Assembly (NCBI GenBank): GCA_023264975.1
Contig: JAHFUS010000002.1
Span: forward strand, 1 to 64,000
DNA: 64,000 bases
Reading direction: 5' to 3'
From: Actinomycetes bacterium
GTDB lineage: Bacteria > Actinomycetota > Acidimicrobiia > Acidimicrobiales > GCA-2861595
In this document: positions 8,046 to 18,800 of the stretch, piece by piece
Layout of the letters: every line of letters begins with the position of its first letter
Numbering within the stretch: position 1 is the first letter of the stretch
Made by a program: the position numbers and the translations under genes
Notes under the pieces: model-generated
Databases searched by the model: none
What the model was told of the DNA's origin: nothing
What the model saw: the letters and a program-made list of their open reading frames with translations, nothing else

Positions 8046-10535
8046 GTGGCAGAGGCCATTTCCGTCTCCGGTCCCGTCAGCGGGACCGACAAGACCCTTT
8101 CCTTCGAGACCGGCAAGCTGGCCGGGCAGGCCGGCGGCGCAGTCGTCGGCCGTATCGGCGACACCGTCGTGCTGGTCGCGGCCACCGCTGCCAAGCAGCC
8201 CCGCGAGGGCGTCGACTTCTTCCCCCTCACCGTGGACGTCGAGGAGAGGATGTACGCCGCCGGCAAGATCCCCGGCTCGTTCTTCCGCCGGGAGGGCCGG
8301 GCCACCGACCAGGCCATCCTCACCTGCCGCCTGATCGACCGGCCGCTGCGCCCGTCGTTCCCCTCCGGCTTCCGCAACGAGGTGCACGTGGTCGCCACCG
8401 TCTTCGGCGCCGACCAGGAGAACCCCCACGACATCGTGGCCATCAACGCCGCCTCGGCCGCCCTGATGATCTCCAACATCCCCTTCGACGGTCCCATCGG
8501 CGCCGTCCGCATCGCCTACGACACTGAGGGCGGCTGGGTTCCCCACGCCACCTACCAGGAGGGTGACGCCGGCACGTTCGAGCTGGTCGTCGCGGGCCGG
8601 GCCCTCGACGACGGCGACGTCGCCATCATGATGGTGGAGGCCGGCGGCACCGAGAACGCCTGGCGCTACTACGAGGACGGCGCCCCCAAGGTCACCGAGG
8701 AGGTCATCGCCTCCGGCCTCGAAGCGGCCAAGACCTGGATCAAGGAGTCGATCGAGCTCCAGCGCCGGCTGGTCGAGAAGATCGGCGGCAAGAAGGACGT
8801 CATGGCCTTCCCCGAGGCGGCCGACTACGCCGACGACGTGTGGGACGCGGTCAAGGACGCGGGCGCCGAGCCCGTCGGCAAGGCCATCACCATCGTCGAC
8901 AAGGCCGAGCGCAATGCCGCCCTGGACGACGCCGCCACCACGGTGGCCGAGAAGCTGGGTGACACCTTCGAGGGACGTGAGAAGGAGATCAAGGCGGCCA
9001 TCAAGTCCCTCACCAAGGCGCTGATCCGCCGCCGGGTGGTGGAGGACGGCTTCCGCATCGACGGTCGCAGCGCCACCGACATCCGGTCCCTCAGCGCCGA
9101 GGTCTCCCAGATCCCCACCGCCCACGGCTCGGCCCTGTTCCAGCGGGGCGAGACCCAGGTGATGGGCGTGTCCACCCTGGGCATGCCGCGGATGGACCAG
9201 CTGCTCGACACCATCGGCACCGAGGTCCGCAAGCGGTACATGCACCACTACAACTTCCCGCCCTTCTCAACCGGCGAGACCGGCTTCATGCGGGGCCCCA
9301 AGCGCCGCGAGATCGGCCACGGCCTGCTGGCCGAGCGGGCCCTGCTGCCCGTCGTGCCGCCGCTGGAGGAGTTCCCCTACGCCATCCGCGTGGTGAGCGA
9401 CGTGCTGTCGTCCAACGGCTCCACCTCGATGGCGTCGGTCTGCGCCTCGACCCTGTCGCTGATGGACGCCGGCGTGCCCCTCAAGGCGCCGGTGGCCGGC
9501 ATCGCCATGGGCCTCATCTACGCCGAGGGCAAGTACACCACCCTCACCGACATCCTCGGGGCCGAGGACGCCTTCGGCGACATGGACTTCAAGGTCGCCG
9601 GCACGAAGGACTTCGTCACCGCCCTCCAGCTCGACACCAAGATCGCCGGCATCCCGGCCGACGTGCTGGGCAAGGCCCTGCAGCAGGCCCGCGATGCCCG
9701 CCTGCAGATCCTCGAGGTCATGGCCGGCGCCATCGCCGAGCCCCGCGAGGAAGTGGCCGCCACTGCGCCCAAGATCGTCAGCATCCAGATCCCGATCGAC
9801 AAGATCGGCGAGGTCATCGGTCCCAAGGGCAAGGTCATAAACGCCCTGCAGATGGAGACCGGCGCCGACATCAACGTCGACGACGACGGCATGGTCGGCA
9901 CCGTCACCATCGGGGCCAAGGACGGCTCCGCCGTCACCGAGGCAAGGCGTCGCATCGAGCTGATCCTCGACCCGCCGAAGGCCGTCATCGGCACCATCTA
10001 CACCGGCCGGGTGGTCAACGTCACCAAGTTCGGCGCCTTCGTCAACATCCTCCCCGGCCGTGACGGCCTGGTCCATATCTCCAAGCTGGGCCAGGGCAAG
10101 CGCGTGGAGCGGGTGGAGGACGTGGTCGACCTGGGCGACGAGATCACCGTGCGGGTCGACGACATCGACCAACAGGGCAAAGTGTCCCTGTCGCCGGTCG
10201 GGCCCGACGGCGAGACGTCGGGCGAGGCGCCGGCGCCGGCGCGTGAGCGCGCCCCCCGGGGTGACTCAGGTGGTGGCCGGTCGCGTGAGTCCGGCGACCG
10301 GGGCCCCCGTGCCCCGAGGCCTGCGGCTGATGCCCCTGCGGCGTCCGGCGCCGAGACCGTCTCCTTCGAGGCGGCCTGGGAGTCCGAGGCGGCGTCGGAG
10401 TTCGGCGACCTCGGTCCCGCCCCCGCCGGCGGTGCACCTCGCGAGGGGTTCGGCGGCGCTCGGCGGTCCGACGAGCGGGGCGGCGACGGCCCTCGTCGCA
10501 ACCCCCGGCGGGGCGGAGGCGGCGGCCGTCACTAG
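8046..10535 (+). CDS. pnp: Polyribonucleotide nucleotidyltransferase
   Basis: Two RNase PH-like domains, KH (IGEVIGPKGKVINALQ) and S1 domains; follows rpsO. Confidence 0.97.
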   Translation: MAEAISVSGPVSGTDKTLSFETGKLAGQAGGAVVGRIGDTVVLVAATAAKQPREGVDFFPLTVDVEERMYAAGKIPGSFFRREGRATDQAILTCRLIDRPLRPSFPSGFRNEVHVVATVFGADQENPHDIVAINAASAALMISNIPFDGPIGAVRIAYDTEGGWVPHATYQEGDAGTFELVVAGRALDDGDVAIMMVEAGGTENAWRYYEDGAPKVTEEVIASGLEAAKTWIKESIELQRRLVEKIGGKKDVMAFPEAADYADDVWDAVKDAGAEPVGKAITIVDKAERNAALDDAATTVAEKLGDTFEGREKEIKAAIKSLTKALIRRRVVEDGFRIDGRSATDIRSLSAEVSQIPTAHGSALFQRGETQVMGVSTLGMPRMDQLLDTIGTEVRKRYMHHYNFPPFSTGETGFMRGPKRREIGHGLLAERALLPVVPPLEEFPYAIRVVSDVLSSNGSTSMASVCASTLSLMDAGVPLKAPVAGIAMGLIYAEGKYTTLTDILGAEDAFGDMDFKVAGTKDFVTALQLDTKIAGIPADVLGKALQQARDARLQILEVMAGAIAEPREEVAATAPKIVSIQIPIDKIGEVIGPKGKVINALQMETGADINVDDDGMVGTVTIGAKDGSAVTEARRRIELILDPPKAVIGTIYTGRVVNVTKFGAFVNILPGRDGLVHISKLGQGKRVERVEDVVDLGDEITVRVDDIDQQGKVSLSPVGPDGETSGEAPAPARERAPRGDSGGGRSRESGDRGPRAPRPAADAPAASGAETVSFEAAWESEAASEFGDLGPAPAGGAPREGFGGARRSDERGGDGPRRNPRRGGGGGRH

Positions 10536-10544
10536 TCTGCGGCA

Positions 10545-11795
10545 GTGATCGAGTCGACCGCCCTGGACAACGGCCTCACCGTCGTCACCGAGCGCATCCC
10601 CTGGGTGCGCTCGGTGAGTGCCGGGTTCTGGGTGGGCACCGGGTCGCGTGACGAGGGCGACGGGCTGTTCGGCGCCTCCCACTTCCTCGAGCACTTGCTT
10701 TTCAAGGGCACGGCGACGCGCACGGCCCGCCGGATCGCCGAGGACGTCGACGCGGTGGGCGGCGACATGAACGCCTTCACCACGAAGGAGTACACGGCGT
10801 TCTACCTCCGGGTGCTGGACGACAGCCTCGACCTCGGTCTCGACATCCTCTCCGACATCCTCTGGAGCCCGGCCTTCCGGCCCGAGGAGGTCGAGGCCGA
10901 GCGCCAGGTGATCCTGGAGGAGATCCTGATGCGGGCCGACGAGCCCGCCGACCTCGTCCACGAGGTCTTCACCGAAGCGCTCTTCCCGGACCATCCGGTG
11001 GGCCGCGAGGTGTTGGGCGACGAGCGGTCGATCGAGGCCATGAGCCGCACCGACATCGCCGACTTCCACGCCCACCATTACCGACCCCGGAACACCGTCT
11101 TCGCGGCGGCCGGCAACCTCGAGCACGCCGCCATCGTCGAGGGCATCCAGCGCCGCTTCGCCGGTGCCGACGGCGGTGTCACGCCGGTGCGCACCCCGCC
11201 CACCGCCGCGCCCCAGCCACTGGCCGTCGACCCCCGCCCCACCGAGCAGGTCCACGTCGTCATCGGCATGCGCAGCCTGCACAGCCACTCCGAGGACCGC
11301 TACGCCCTGGCCGTGATGAACCACGTGCTCGGCGGCGGGCTGTCGTCCCGCCTGTTCCAGAAGATCCGCGAGGAGCGGGGCCTGGCCTACTCGGTGTACT
11401 CGTACCGGTCCGCACTGGTCGACACCGGCGCTCTCGCCGTCTACGCCGGCACCATGCCCACCCGGGTGTCCGAAGTACTCGACCTGATCCGGGCCGAGCT
11501 CGACACGATGGCGGCGTCGGGCATCAAGGAGCGCGAGCTCGAGGTGGCCAAGGGCCACCTGGTCGGCGAGCTGGCCCTTTCCCTCGAGGACTCGGCCGCC
11601 CGCATGAGCCGCATCGGGCGCAGCCAGCTCCTGCATGACAAGGTGCTCACCGTCGACGACGTGGTTTCGCAGATCGCCGCCGTCACCCTCGACGACGTGG
11701 CCCGGGTGGCCGCAACGGTGCTCGGCAACGAGCGCGTGCTGGCCGTGGTCGGCCCCGTCGAGGACGGTGCCTTCGACAGGTCACGGGTGGCCTGA
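10545..11795 (+). CDS. M16-family zinc peptidase
   Basis: HFLEHLLFKGT (HxxEH) and downstream Glu region; pnp-dapB context. Confidence 0.93.
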   Translation: MIESTALDNGLTVVTERIPWVRSVSAGFWVGTGSRDEGDGLFGASHFLEHLLFKGTATRTARRIAEDVDAVGGDMNAFTTKEYTAFYLRVLDDSLDLGLDILSDILWSPAFRPEEVEAERQVILEEILMRADEPADLVHEVFTEALFPDHPVGREVLGDERSIEAMSRTDIADFHAHHYRPRNTVFAAAGNLEHAAIVEGIQRRFAGADGGVTPVRTPPTAAPQPLAVDPRPTEQVHVVIGMRSLHSHSEDRYALAVMNHVLGGGLSSRLFQKIREERGLAYSVYSYRSALVDTGALAVYAGTMPTRVSEVLDLIRAELDTMAASGIKERELEVAKGHLVGELALSLEDSAARMSRIGRSQLLHDKVLTVDDVVSQIAAVTLDDVARVAATVLGNERVLAVVGPVEDGAFDRSRVA

Positions 11796-11799
11796 CCCC

Positions 11800-12588
11800 G
11801 TGCGGGTGGGCGTGTTCGGCGCCGGCGGGCGGATGGGGTCCACCGTGTGCCGGGCGGTGGCCGACGACCCCGACCTGGAGCTCGTGGCCGCCGTCGACCC
11901 GCACCACCGGGGCATCGACCTTCGTCAGGTCGTCGGCCCCGGCGTCTCCGGCATCCAGATCGCCGGCGACGCGTCGGCCCTCACCGACGCCGGTGCCGAG
12001 GTGGTCGTCGACTTCACCGAGGCGGCTGCGGCGAGGGACAACCTTGCGTGGTGCGCCGCCCACAAGGTGCATGCGGTGGTGGGCACCACGGGTCTCTCCG
12101 AGGCCGACCTCGACAGGCTCCGGGTGGCGTTCGTCGACGGCGTGAACTGCGTGGTGGCGCCCAACTTCGCCATCGGTGCCGTGCTCATGATGCGCTTCGC
12201 CGAGATGTCGGCGCCGTGGTTCGAGACGGCCGAAGTGATCGAGTTGCACCACGACGCCAAGATCGACGCCCCGTCGGGCACGGCCCGCCTCACCGCCGAG
12301 CGCATGGCGGCGGCGTCCGACGAGTGGGCGCCCGACCCCACCACCGACGAGGTGGTGGCGGGAGTCCGGGGCGGTAGCATCGTGCCCGGCATCCGGGTCC
12401 ACTCCGTGCGTCTGCGGGGCCTGGTGGCGCACCAGGAGGTGCTCCTCGGCACCACCGGCCAGACCCTCAGCATCCGCCACGACTCGTTCGACCGGTCGTC
12501 GTTCATGCCGGGCGTCCTGCTGGCGGTGAAAACGGTGGTCGACCACCCCGGGCTCACCGTCGGCCTCGATACGCTGCTCGGCCTCTAG
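11800..12588 (+). CDS. dapB: 4-hydroxy-tetrahydrodipicolinate reductase
   Basis: VGVFGAGGRMGSTV; ELHHDAKIDAPSGTA. Confidence 0.96.
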   Translation: MRVGVFGAGGRMGSTVCRAVADDPDLELVAAVDPHHRGIDLRQVVGPGVSGIQIAGDASALTDAGAEVVVDFTEAAAARDNLAWCAAHKVHAVVGTTGLSEADLDRLRVAFVDGVNCVVAPNFAIGAVLMMRFAEMSAPWFETAEVIELHHDAKIDAPSGTARLTAERMAAASDEWAPDPTTDEVVAGVRGGSIVPGIRVHSVRLRGLVAHQEVLLGTTGQTLSIRHDSFDRSSFMPGVLLAVKTVVDHPGLTVGLDTLLGL

Positions 12589-12681
12589 CCGGCGCCTGGC
12601 CGGCCGACCGCTCCGGTCAGCCGATCGGTACCGCGGCGGCCTCATCCGGCTGGCCAGTCAGCCGGCGCCGGCCGGCCGCCA

Positions 12682-12885
12682 TCAGCAGGCGGGGCGGCAG
12701 AGCTGCGCCGGGTCGACCGTGACGCCGAGGTCGGGGTGGAGGCGACCGAGGGCGAGCTGGTGAGGAGCGCCGGGCGAAGGGGTCACGAGCAGTGTCCCGT
12801 CCATGAGTTCGTACCGGTGACCGTCGTCGGGGAATGCATCGAGGTCGTCGACGGTGAGGGGACCTCGCGGCAGCGCCATCGCCAT
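12682..12885 (-). pseudogene. Remnant of Uma2-family (DUF820) endonuclease-like gene
   Basis: LTVDDLDAFPDDGHRYELMDGTLLVTPSPGAPHQLALGRLH is the Uma2 N-terminus, then collapses to PDLGVTVDPAQLCRPAC stop; far shorter than a full domain. Confidence 0.7.
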
Positions 12886-12961
12886 ATGCCCAGCCTACGG
12901 GCGCACGGTCCGGTGGTCGAGCTATGCACGCCCGCCTCTCATGCCCTTTACCGAACGGCCC

Positions 12962-13762
12962 TCATCCCCCGTCAGCGCCGGTTGCTGCCCGCCCGCCGCC
13001 TTCGTCGGTCTCCACCCGCTCCTGTTCGAGCTCGCGCTCGATGGTCGACACCGACTCCAGCTCCGACGTGCCGCTCCTGCGGGCCATGACGATCTGGACG
13101 AAGACGAGCACGACCGAGAGAGCGGTGAGCGGCCACTGGTAGTGGCGCAGGAAGCCCAACACGCCGTCGAGCGGGCTCGAGAACACGTCACCGAAGATCC
13201 GCAGGAGGATGATCGTGACGATCGTGCCGGTGAGGTTGAGGGCGAAGAACACGCCCGTCTTCATCTTGGATGCGCCGGCCAGCACGCAGATGATCGGGTT
13301 GGGGGCGATGGCCACCATGGGGTAGGCCGCCTTCTTGAACCACCCCTCGAAGATGCTGACGCTGGCCGCCCCGTCACCGAGCTTGCGCTCCAGCCACCGC
13401 ACGCCGGCGTCGCCGTAGCGGCGACCGATGAAGAAGTAGAGGGGGTCCGACAGCAGCTGGCGGCCGACCCCGAGGACGAAGAATGTCACCGGGTCGATAT
13501 GGGTGGACGCCAGTACGAGGTAGCGCTTGCGCGCGTTGAGCAGGAGCAGCCACACCGGATGGCTGTTGACCAGGGTGGGGGAGAGGGCGTCGCCCACGTA
13601 CGACAGGGCGGTGAGCACGACGATCGGGGCGAGGACCAGGTACAGCGACCGGCGGCTGTGGGCCGGCCTTTCCCCTGCGCCACCCGCTTGCGTACCGTCG
13701 GCGGCCTCGGGGACGGGCTCCGTGCCGGCGGCACCCTCGCCGGCGGGCTCGGCCCCCGTCAT
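12962..13762 (-). CDS. Divergent DedA/VTT-like membrane protein
   Basis: Multi-TM; LLSDPLYFFIGRRYG and VLAGASKMKTGVFFALNLTG resemble DedA blocks. Confidence 0.65.
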   Translation of the reverse strand: MTGAEPAGEGAAGTEPVPEAADGTQAGGAGERPAHSRRSLYLVLAPIVVLTALSYVGDALSPTLVNSHPVWLLLLNARKRYLVLASTHIDPVTFFVLGVGRQLLSDPLYFFIGRRYGDAGVRWLERKLGDGAASVSIFEGWFKKAAYPMVAIAPNPIICVLAGASKMKTGVFFALNLTGTIVTIILLRIFGDVFSSPLDGVLGFLRHYQWPLTALSVVLVFVQIVMARRSGTSELESVSTIERELEQERVETDEGGGRAATGADGG

Positions 13763-14490
13763 CCGGACGACCTCCCTTCGGCTTCATCGTCCCCACGACC
13801 GCGGGCGGTCTCGCCCGCCGCGTCGGCCAGCTCCTTCTCGATGGTGGCGATGGAGCGCAGGTCCGACTTTCCTCGGCGGCGCTGGCCCCACACCCACGCC
13901 GCCACGACCACGACGGACAGGACAGTGAGCAGGCGGGCGTTGTCGCCGTAGAACCGGTTCACCGCGCCGAGGGGGCCGTCGAACACCTCGGCGAACCGGT
14001 AGAGCAGCGTCACGACGGTGACGGTGCCGGCCAGGTTCAGTGCCAGGAACACCACCGGGCTCATGCCTGTGGCCCCGGCCAGCACGCACACCACGGCGCC
14101 CGGGAACAGGAACACCATCACCGGCGACGCCTTGGAGAACCCCTTCTCGATGGCCCGCACGATCCCCACCTCGTCGCCCATGCGGCCCTCGATCCAGCGC
14201 ACGCCGGCGGTGCCGTACAGGTAGCCCAGCAGGAAGAACAGGGGGTCCGAGATGAGCCGGCGGACGGTGGCCACCACCAGGAAGGGTACGAAGTCCACCT
14301 CGGCCGCCACCAGCAGGAGGAACCGGTTGCGGGGCTCCATGGCGACCAGCCACAGGGGATGGTCCCGCAACAGGGCCGGATGGAACATGTTGCCGAGGGT
14401 GCCGACGACGACCACGGCCAGGATGGGCCCGACGATGAGCGCGAGGGTGCGTCGGCTGGGGGGCGGCCGTTGCGGCCAGGTGGCGTGCAA
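13759..14490 (-). CDS. Divergent DedA/VTT-like membrane protein (tandem paralogue)
   Basis: LISDPLFFLLGYLYG, VLAGATGMSPVVFLALNLAG; 4-nt overlap with neighbour. Confidence 0.65.
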   Translation of the reverse strand: MHATWPQRPPPSRRTLALIVGPILAVVVVGTLGNMFHPALLRDHPLWLVAMEPRNRFLLLVAAEVDFVPFLVVATVRRLISDPLFFLLGYLYGTAGVRWIEGRMGDEVGIVRAIEKGFSKASPVMVFLFPGAVVCVLAGATGMSPVVFLALNLAGTVTVVTLLYRFAEVFDGPLGAVNRFYGDNARLLTVLSVVVVAAWVWGQRRRGKSDLRSIATIEKELADAAGETARGRGDDEAEGRSSG

Positions 14491-14558
14491 GGTCGAGACG
14501 CTACCGCCGGGCTCCGCCGGGTCGGCGCGGTTGCATCGGTCGGCGGTATCTTCGTTCC

Positions 14559-15680
14559 ATGGCTGTGGGTGACGATCAACGGACCGGGCGGGACGAGGTC
14601 AGCGACATCGAGGCGGTCATGTCCGTGACCAACACCGACGTCGACGAGGCCCTCCACGCCGTGCGGGACAACGCCGACGCCATCTTCACGTGGGACTACA
14701 CCAAGGGCGCCCGGCCCAAGCTGGAGCGCCTCTACGAGAAGTCCAAGATCTCCATGTGGAACGCCAGGACGGACCTGGCGTGGGACACCGACGTCGACCA
14801 GGAGAAGGTGGTCGCCGACAACAACTTCGCGGCCCAGAGCCTGCTCGGGGGCAACGCCGACGTGAGCGGCACGCCCCTCGCTCTGTGGGGCGACAAGGAG
14901 TGGCTGGAGTTCGGCATCGAGAGCCAGAACTGGACGCTGTCGCAGTTCCTCCACGGCGAGCAGGGCGCGCTCGTGTGCACGGCCAAGATCGTGGAGTCGG
15001 TCCCGTGGATCGACGCCAAGTACTACGCCGCCACCCAGGTGATGGACGAGGCCCGTCACGTCGAGGTGTTCGCCCGCTACCTCGACGAGAAGCTGTCGGG
15101 GCACTACCCGATCAACGCCCACCTGAAGCTGCTGCTCGACGACATCATCTCCGACAGTCGCTGGGACATGACCTACCTGGGCATGCAGATCATGGTGGAG
15201 GGACTGGCGCTGGCCGCCTTCGGGTTCATCTCCCAGCTCAGCACGGAGCCGCTGCTCAAGCAGCTGCTGCGCTACATCATGAACGACGAGGCCCGCCACG
15301 TGGCCTTCGGCGTGCTGAGCCTTTCCGACTACTACGCCGAGTTGAGCGACGCCGAGATGAAGGAGCGCCAGGAGTTCGCCTTCGAGGCGGCCGTGCGCAT
15401 GCGCGACCGCTTCCTCCAGCAGGAGGTGTTCGAGCGCATGGGCATCTCGCCTGCCATCGCCGCCCCGCTGGTGCAGCAGGCCCCCGAGCGCCTCATGTTC
15501 CAGTCGATGCTCTTCTCCCGCATCGTGCCCAACTGCCGCCGCCTCGGCCTGCTCGACGCCAACGGCGGCTGGCTTCGGGAGCGCTTCGTGGAGCTCGGTG
15601 TCATCGGTTTCGAGCACTGGGAGGACCCCGAGCACGAGGCGATGTTCGCCCTGGCCGAGGGCGCCGGCGACCAGCAGTAG
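14559..15680 (+). CDS. Ferritin-like/R2-like diiron protein
   Basis: HGEQGALV, DEARHVEVFARYL, EGLALAAF, NDEARHVAFGVL carboxylate/His pattern. Confidence 0.8.
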   Translation: MAVGDDQRTGRDEVSDIEAVMSVTNTDVDEALHAVRDNADAIFTWDYTKGARPKLERLYEKSKISMWNARTDLAWDTDVDQEKVVADNNFAAQSLLGGNADVSGTPLALWGDKEWLEFGIESQNWTLSQFLHGEQGALVCTAKIVESVPWIDAKYYAATQVMDEARHVEVFARYLDEKLSGHYPINAHLKLLLDDIISDSRWDMTYLGMQIMVEGLALAAFGFISQLSTEPLLKQLLRYIMNDEARHVAFGVLSLSDYYAELSDAEMKERQEFAFEAAVRMRDRFLQQEVFERMGISPAIAAPLVQQAPERLMFQSMLFSRIVPNCRRLGLLDANGGWLRERFVELGVIGFEHWEDPEHEAMFALAEGAGDQQ

Positions 15681-15763
15681 CCCGGGAAGGGCGTCGGACC
15701 CGGCACCCCGGCAGCCGAAACTACCCCAACAGGCGGGGTCCGCGGATGCCGAAGGAAGTTGTG

Positions 15764-15886
15764 ATGGCGGCCCCCGTCGCGTGCCCGACAGAGTCGACGT
15801 GGATCGACGGTCCGACGCGGGCCGACCCCCGTAGCGAGTCCAGGGTGGTGGGGCTGCCGGGCTCGGTCGAGGTGCAGGACCGATGA
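15764..15886 (+). CDS. Candidate 40-aa small ORF coupled to the GGDEF-EAL gene
   Basis: ATG preceded by GAAGGAAG; MAAPVACPTESTWIDGPTRADPRSESRVVGLPGSVEVQDR; stop overlaps next start as ATGA. Confidence 0.35.
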   Translation: MAAPVACPTESTWIDGPTRADPRSESRVVGLPGSVEVQDR

Positions 15887-18800
15887 CTCCGCGGGTCTGG
15901 CGGGCCGCGATCGGCGCCGGCGTTCTCGCAGGGGCCCACGTGGCATGGGCGCTGACCGGCGTGGGGGGCCCGACTGTCACACAGCTCGTGCTGCGGGGGA
16001 GCCTGCTGCTCGGCTCCGTGGCGACCGCGGTCGCATGCTTCGTCGTGGCGCGCCGGACCTTGGGCGGGACGCGCCGGGGATGGACCCTCTTCGGCCTCAC
16101 CGGTGCATGCTGGGTGGTCTCCCAGGCCACGGCCGGGTTCCGGGAGGTGACCACCGGCCGCCGCCTGGCCTTCCCGTCGCCGGCCGACGTGCCGAGCAAC
16201 GTCGCCCTCCTGCTGTCGGTGCTGGCGCTGCTGGCCTTCCTCGGAGGGGCACTGTCGAGCGCGGCGCGGATGCGGACGTTGCTCGATGGACTGCTGATCG
16301 CCGCCTCGCTGCTCTTCGTCAGCTGGGCTGCGGTGTTGGAGGGCCTCTACCGCTCGGCCGGTGACGGGCCGGCGCGTCTGCTCGGCGTGGCCTACCCCAT
16401 GGGCGATGTGGTGCTGGCGTCGTTGGTCCTCGTGGCCGCGGGCCGCGTGAACGGCGGCTCGAGGCTACCGTGGGCGCTGCTGGGAGCGGGCCTCGGCCTG
16501 TTCGCCGTCGGCCACAGCTCCTTCGCCTACCTTCAGTTGGCCGGGCTCGACTCGGCGCCGTGGACCCAGTCGTTCAGCTGGCTGGCCGGCTGCCTGCTCG
16601 TCGGGATCGCCGCCTTGGCCTTCGACGTCGGCACGTCCCCCATCTCGACCGAATCACGGGCCGGAGGGAAGCTCGGGATCTTTGTCCCGTACATCCCGCT
16701 GGTGCTCGCCGCGGCGGTGGCGGTGGGTCACCGCGTCGACCGGGGAGCGCCTGCGTTCCTGGCCGTCAACGGCGCGGTCATCATCGTCCTGCTGCTGGCC
16801 CGACAGATGCTCGCCCAGCTGGAGAACCTGGAGCTGACCCAGGAGCTCGAAGCGAGGGTGCGGCGCCGCACCGCCGCGCTGCGGCGCCAGGAGCGCCGTT
16901 TCCGCTCCATCGCCCAGAACGCCTCGGATGTGCTCACGGTTGTGGACAGCAGCGGGATCATCAGCTACCAGAGCGCATCGGTCACGCGGGTGCTCGGCCA
17001 CCTCGCTGAGGATCTGGTCGGCAAGCGCCTCGAAGACCTGCTGGCGTCTGAGGACTCCGAGGAGCGCCGGTCGACCTTGGAGCTGGTGAGGGCCGCCGCC
17101 CCTCCTCCTGCCGGCCCAACCGTGATCACCGCCCAGCTCCGGCGCTCGGACGACTCGCTCTGCCAGGCCGAGATCACCGTGAGCAACCTTCTCCAGAACG
17201 AAGCCGTGCGGGGATTCGTCCTGACCAGCCGCGACATCACCGAGCGCTCCGCCCTCGAGGGCCAGCTCCGCCTGCAGGCACTGCACGACCCACTCACCGG
17301 TCTCGGCAACCGCGTGCTGTTCCGTGACCGGCTCGAGCACGCCCTGGCCCGGGCCCGGCGCAACCCGGAGCTGCTGGCCGTGCTCATGATCGACCTGGAC
17401 GGGTTCAAGCAGGTCAACGACAGCCTCGGCCATGATGCCGGGGACCGGCTGCTCACCGAGGTGGCGCACCGGCTGCAGGATTGCCTGCGGGCCGGCGACA
17501 CGGTGGCCCGCATGGGCGGTGACGAGTTCGCCGTGCTGCTCGAGCGGGCCGATCTCGAAGGGCCGGCGGTGGTGGCACAGCGGATCGTGTACCGCCTGCG
17601 CGCACCGGTGGACATCGACGGCAAGGCGATCGTGACCCAGGGCAGCGTCGGCGTCGCGCTGGGGTCCACGTCGACGCTGAACGCCGAGGAACTGCTCCGC
17701 AACGCCGATCTGGCCATGTACGTGGCCAAGTCCAAGGGCAAGGGGATCTACGAGGTCTACGAGCGGGAGATGCACGCAGCCGCCCTCGACCGCGTGGAGC
17801 TTGAGACCGACCTACGCGTCGCCCTGCGCAAGCGGGAGCTCACCCTGCACTACCAGCCCGTGGTGGAGCTGCCCAGCGGGCGCATCTCAGGAGCGGAGGC
17901 CCTCGCCCGGTGGGAGCACCCCGAGCGGGGAATGGTGTCGCCGGCCGAGTTCGTGCCGCTGGCCGAGGAGAGCGGCCTGGTGGTCGACCTTGGCCGGTGG
18001 GTACTGGGCGAGGCCTGCCGCCAGGCCAAGCGCTTCCAGGAGGCGTATCCGACCGAGCCGCCGTTCGCCATGGCCGTCAACGTGGCCGCCCGCCAGCTCA
18101 CCAGCCCCTGGCTGTTGGACGAGGTGCGCAAGGCGTTGGCGGAAAGCCACCTTCCCCCGTCCAGCCTCGTGCTGGAAATCACCGAAGGCGCCCTCATGAG
18201 CGACGCCACGTCCATCGTCCCAACCCTCGAAGCGCTGCGGGCGCTCGGCGTCCGCCTCGCCATCGACGACTTCGGCACCGGCTGGTCGTCGCTCAGTCGT
18301 CTGCGGTCGTTCCCTGTCGACAAGTTGAAGATCGACCAGTCGTTCATCTCCGAGATCACGTCGTCGGACGACGACGCCCCGATCGTGGCCGCCATCGTCG
18401 CCATGGCCCACAGCCTGCAGCTCACGACGGTCGCCGAGGGCGTGGAGACGGCCGAGCAGCTCGCCTGCCTTCACCGGCACGGGTGCGAGGAGGTGCAGGG
18501 CTACCTGCTGTCGCGTCCGCTGCCCGGAGAGCGCCTCCTCCAGCTCCTCGCCGACCCCGGCGGGCTCCTCGAACCCGCGGGCGCCGCAAGCGGCGGCCTG
18601 AGCCCGGCCGAGCAGTCGCTGATGGGCCTGGTGGCGGAGACCACCCGCCCGGCCGACGGCAGCGATCGGATCCGCCCGGTGCTGTACGAGCTGCAGCGGG
18701 TGACGGGAGCGGACGCCGTGTTCCTCACCGAGGTCCACTGGGCCGACCCGGACCAGGAACTGCGCTTCAGCACGGATCAGGAGGTCCTCGTCGAGGGGAC

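Noticed and set aside
7854-9248. 464-aa minus-strand ORF opposite pnp
   Set aside because: Shadow of pnp codon structure (G/D/H/V-rich), no recognisable domain
14118-16199. 693-aa minus-strand ORF
   Set aside because: Runs antisense through three well-supported genes; low-complexity shadow product
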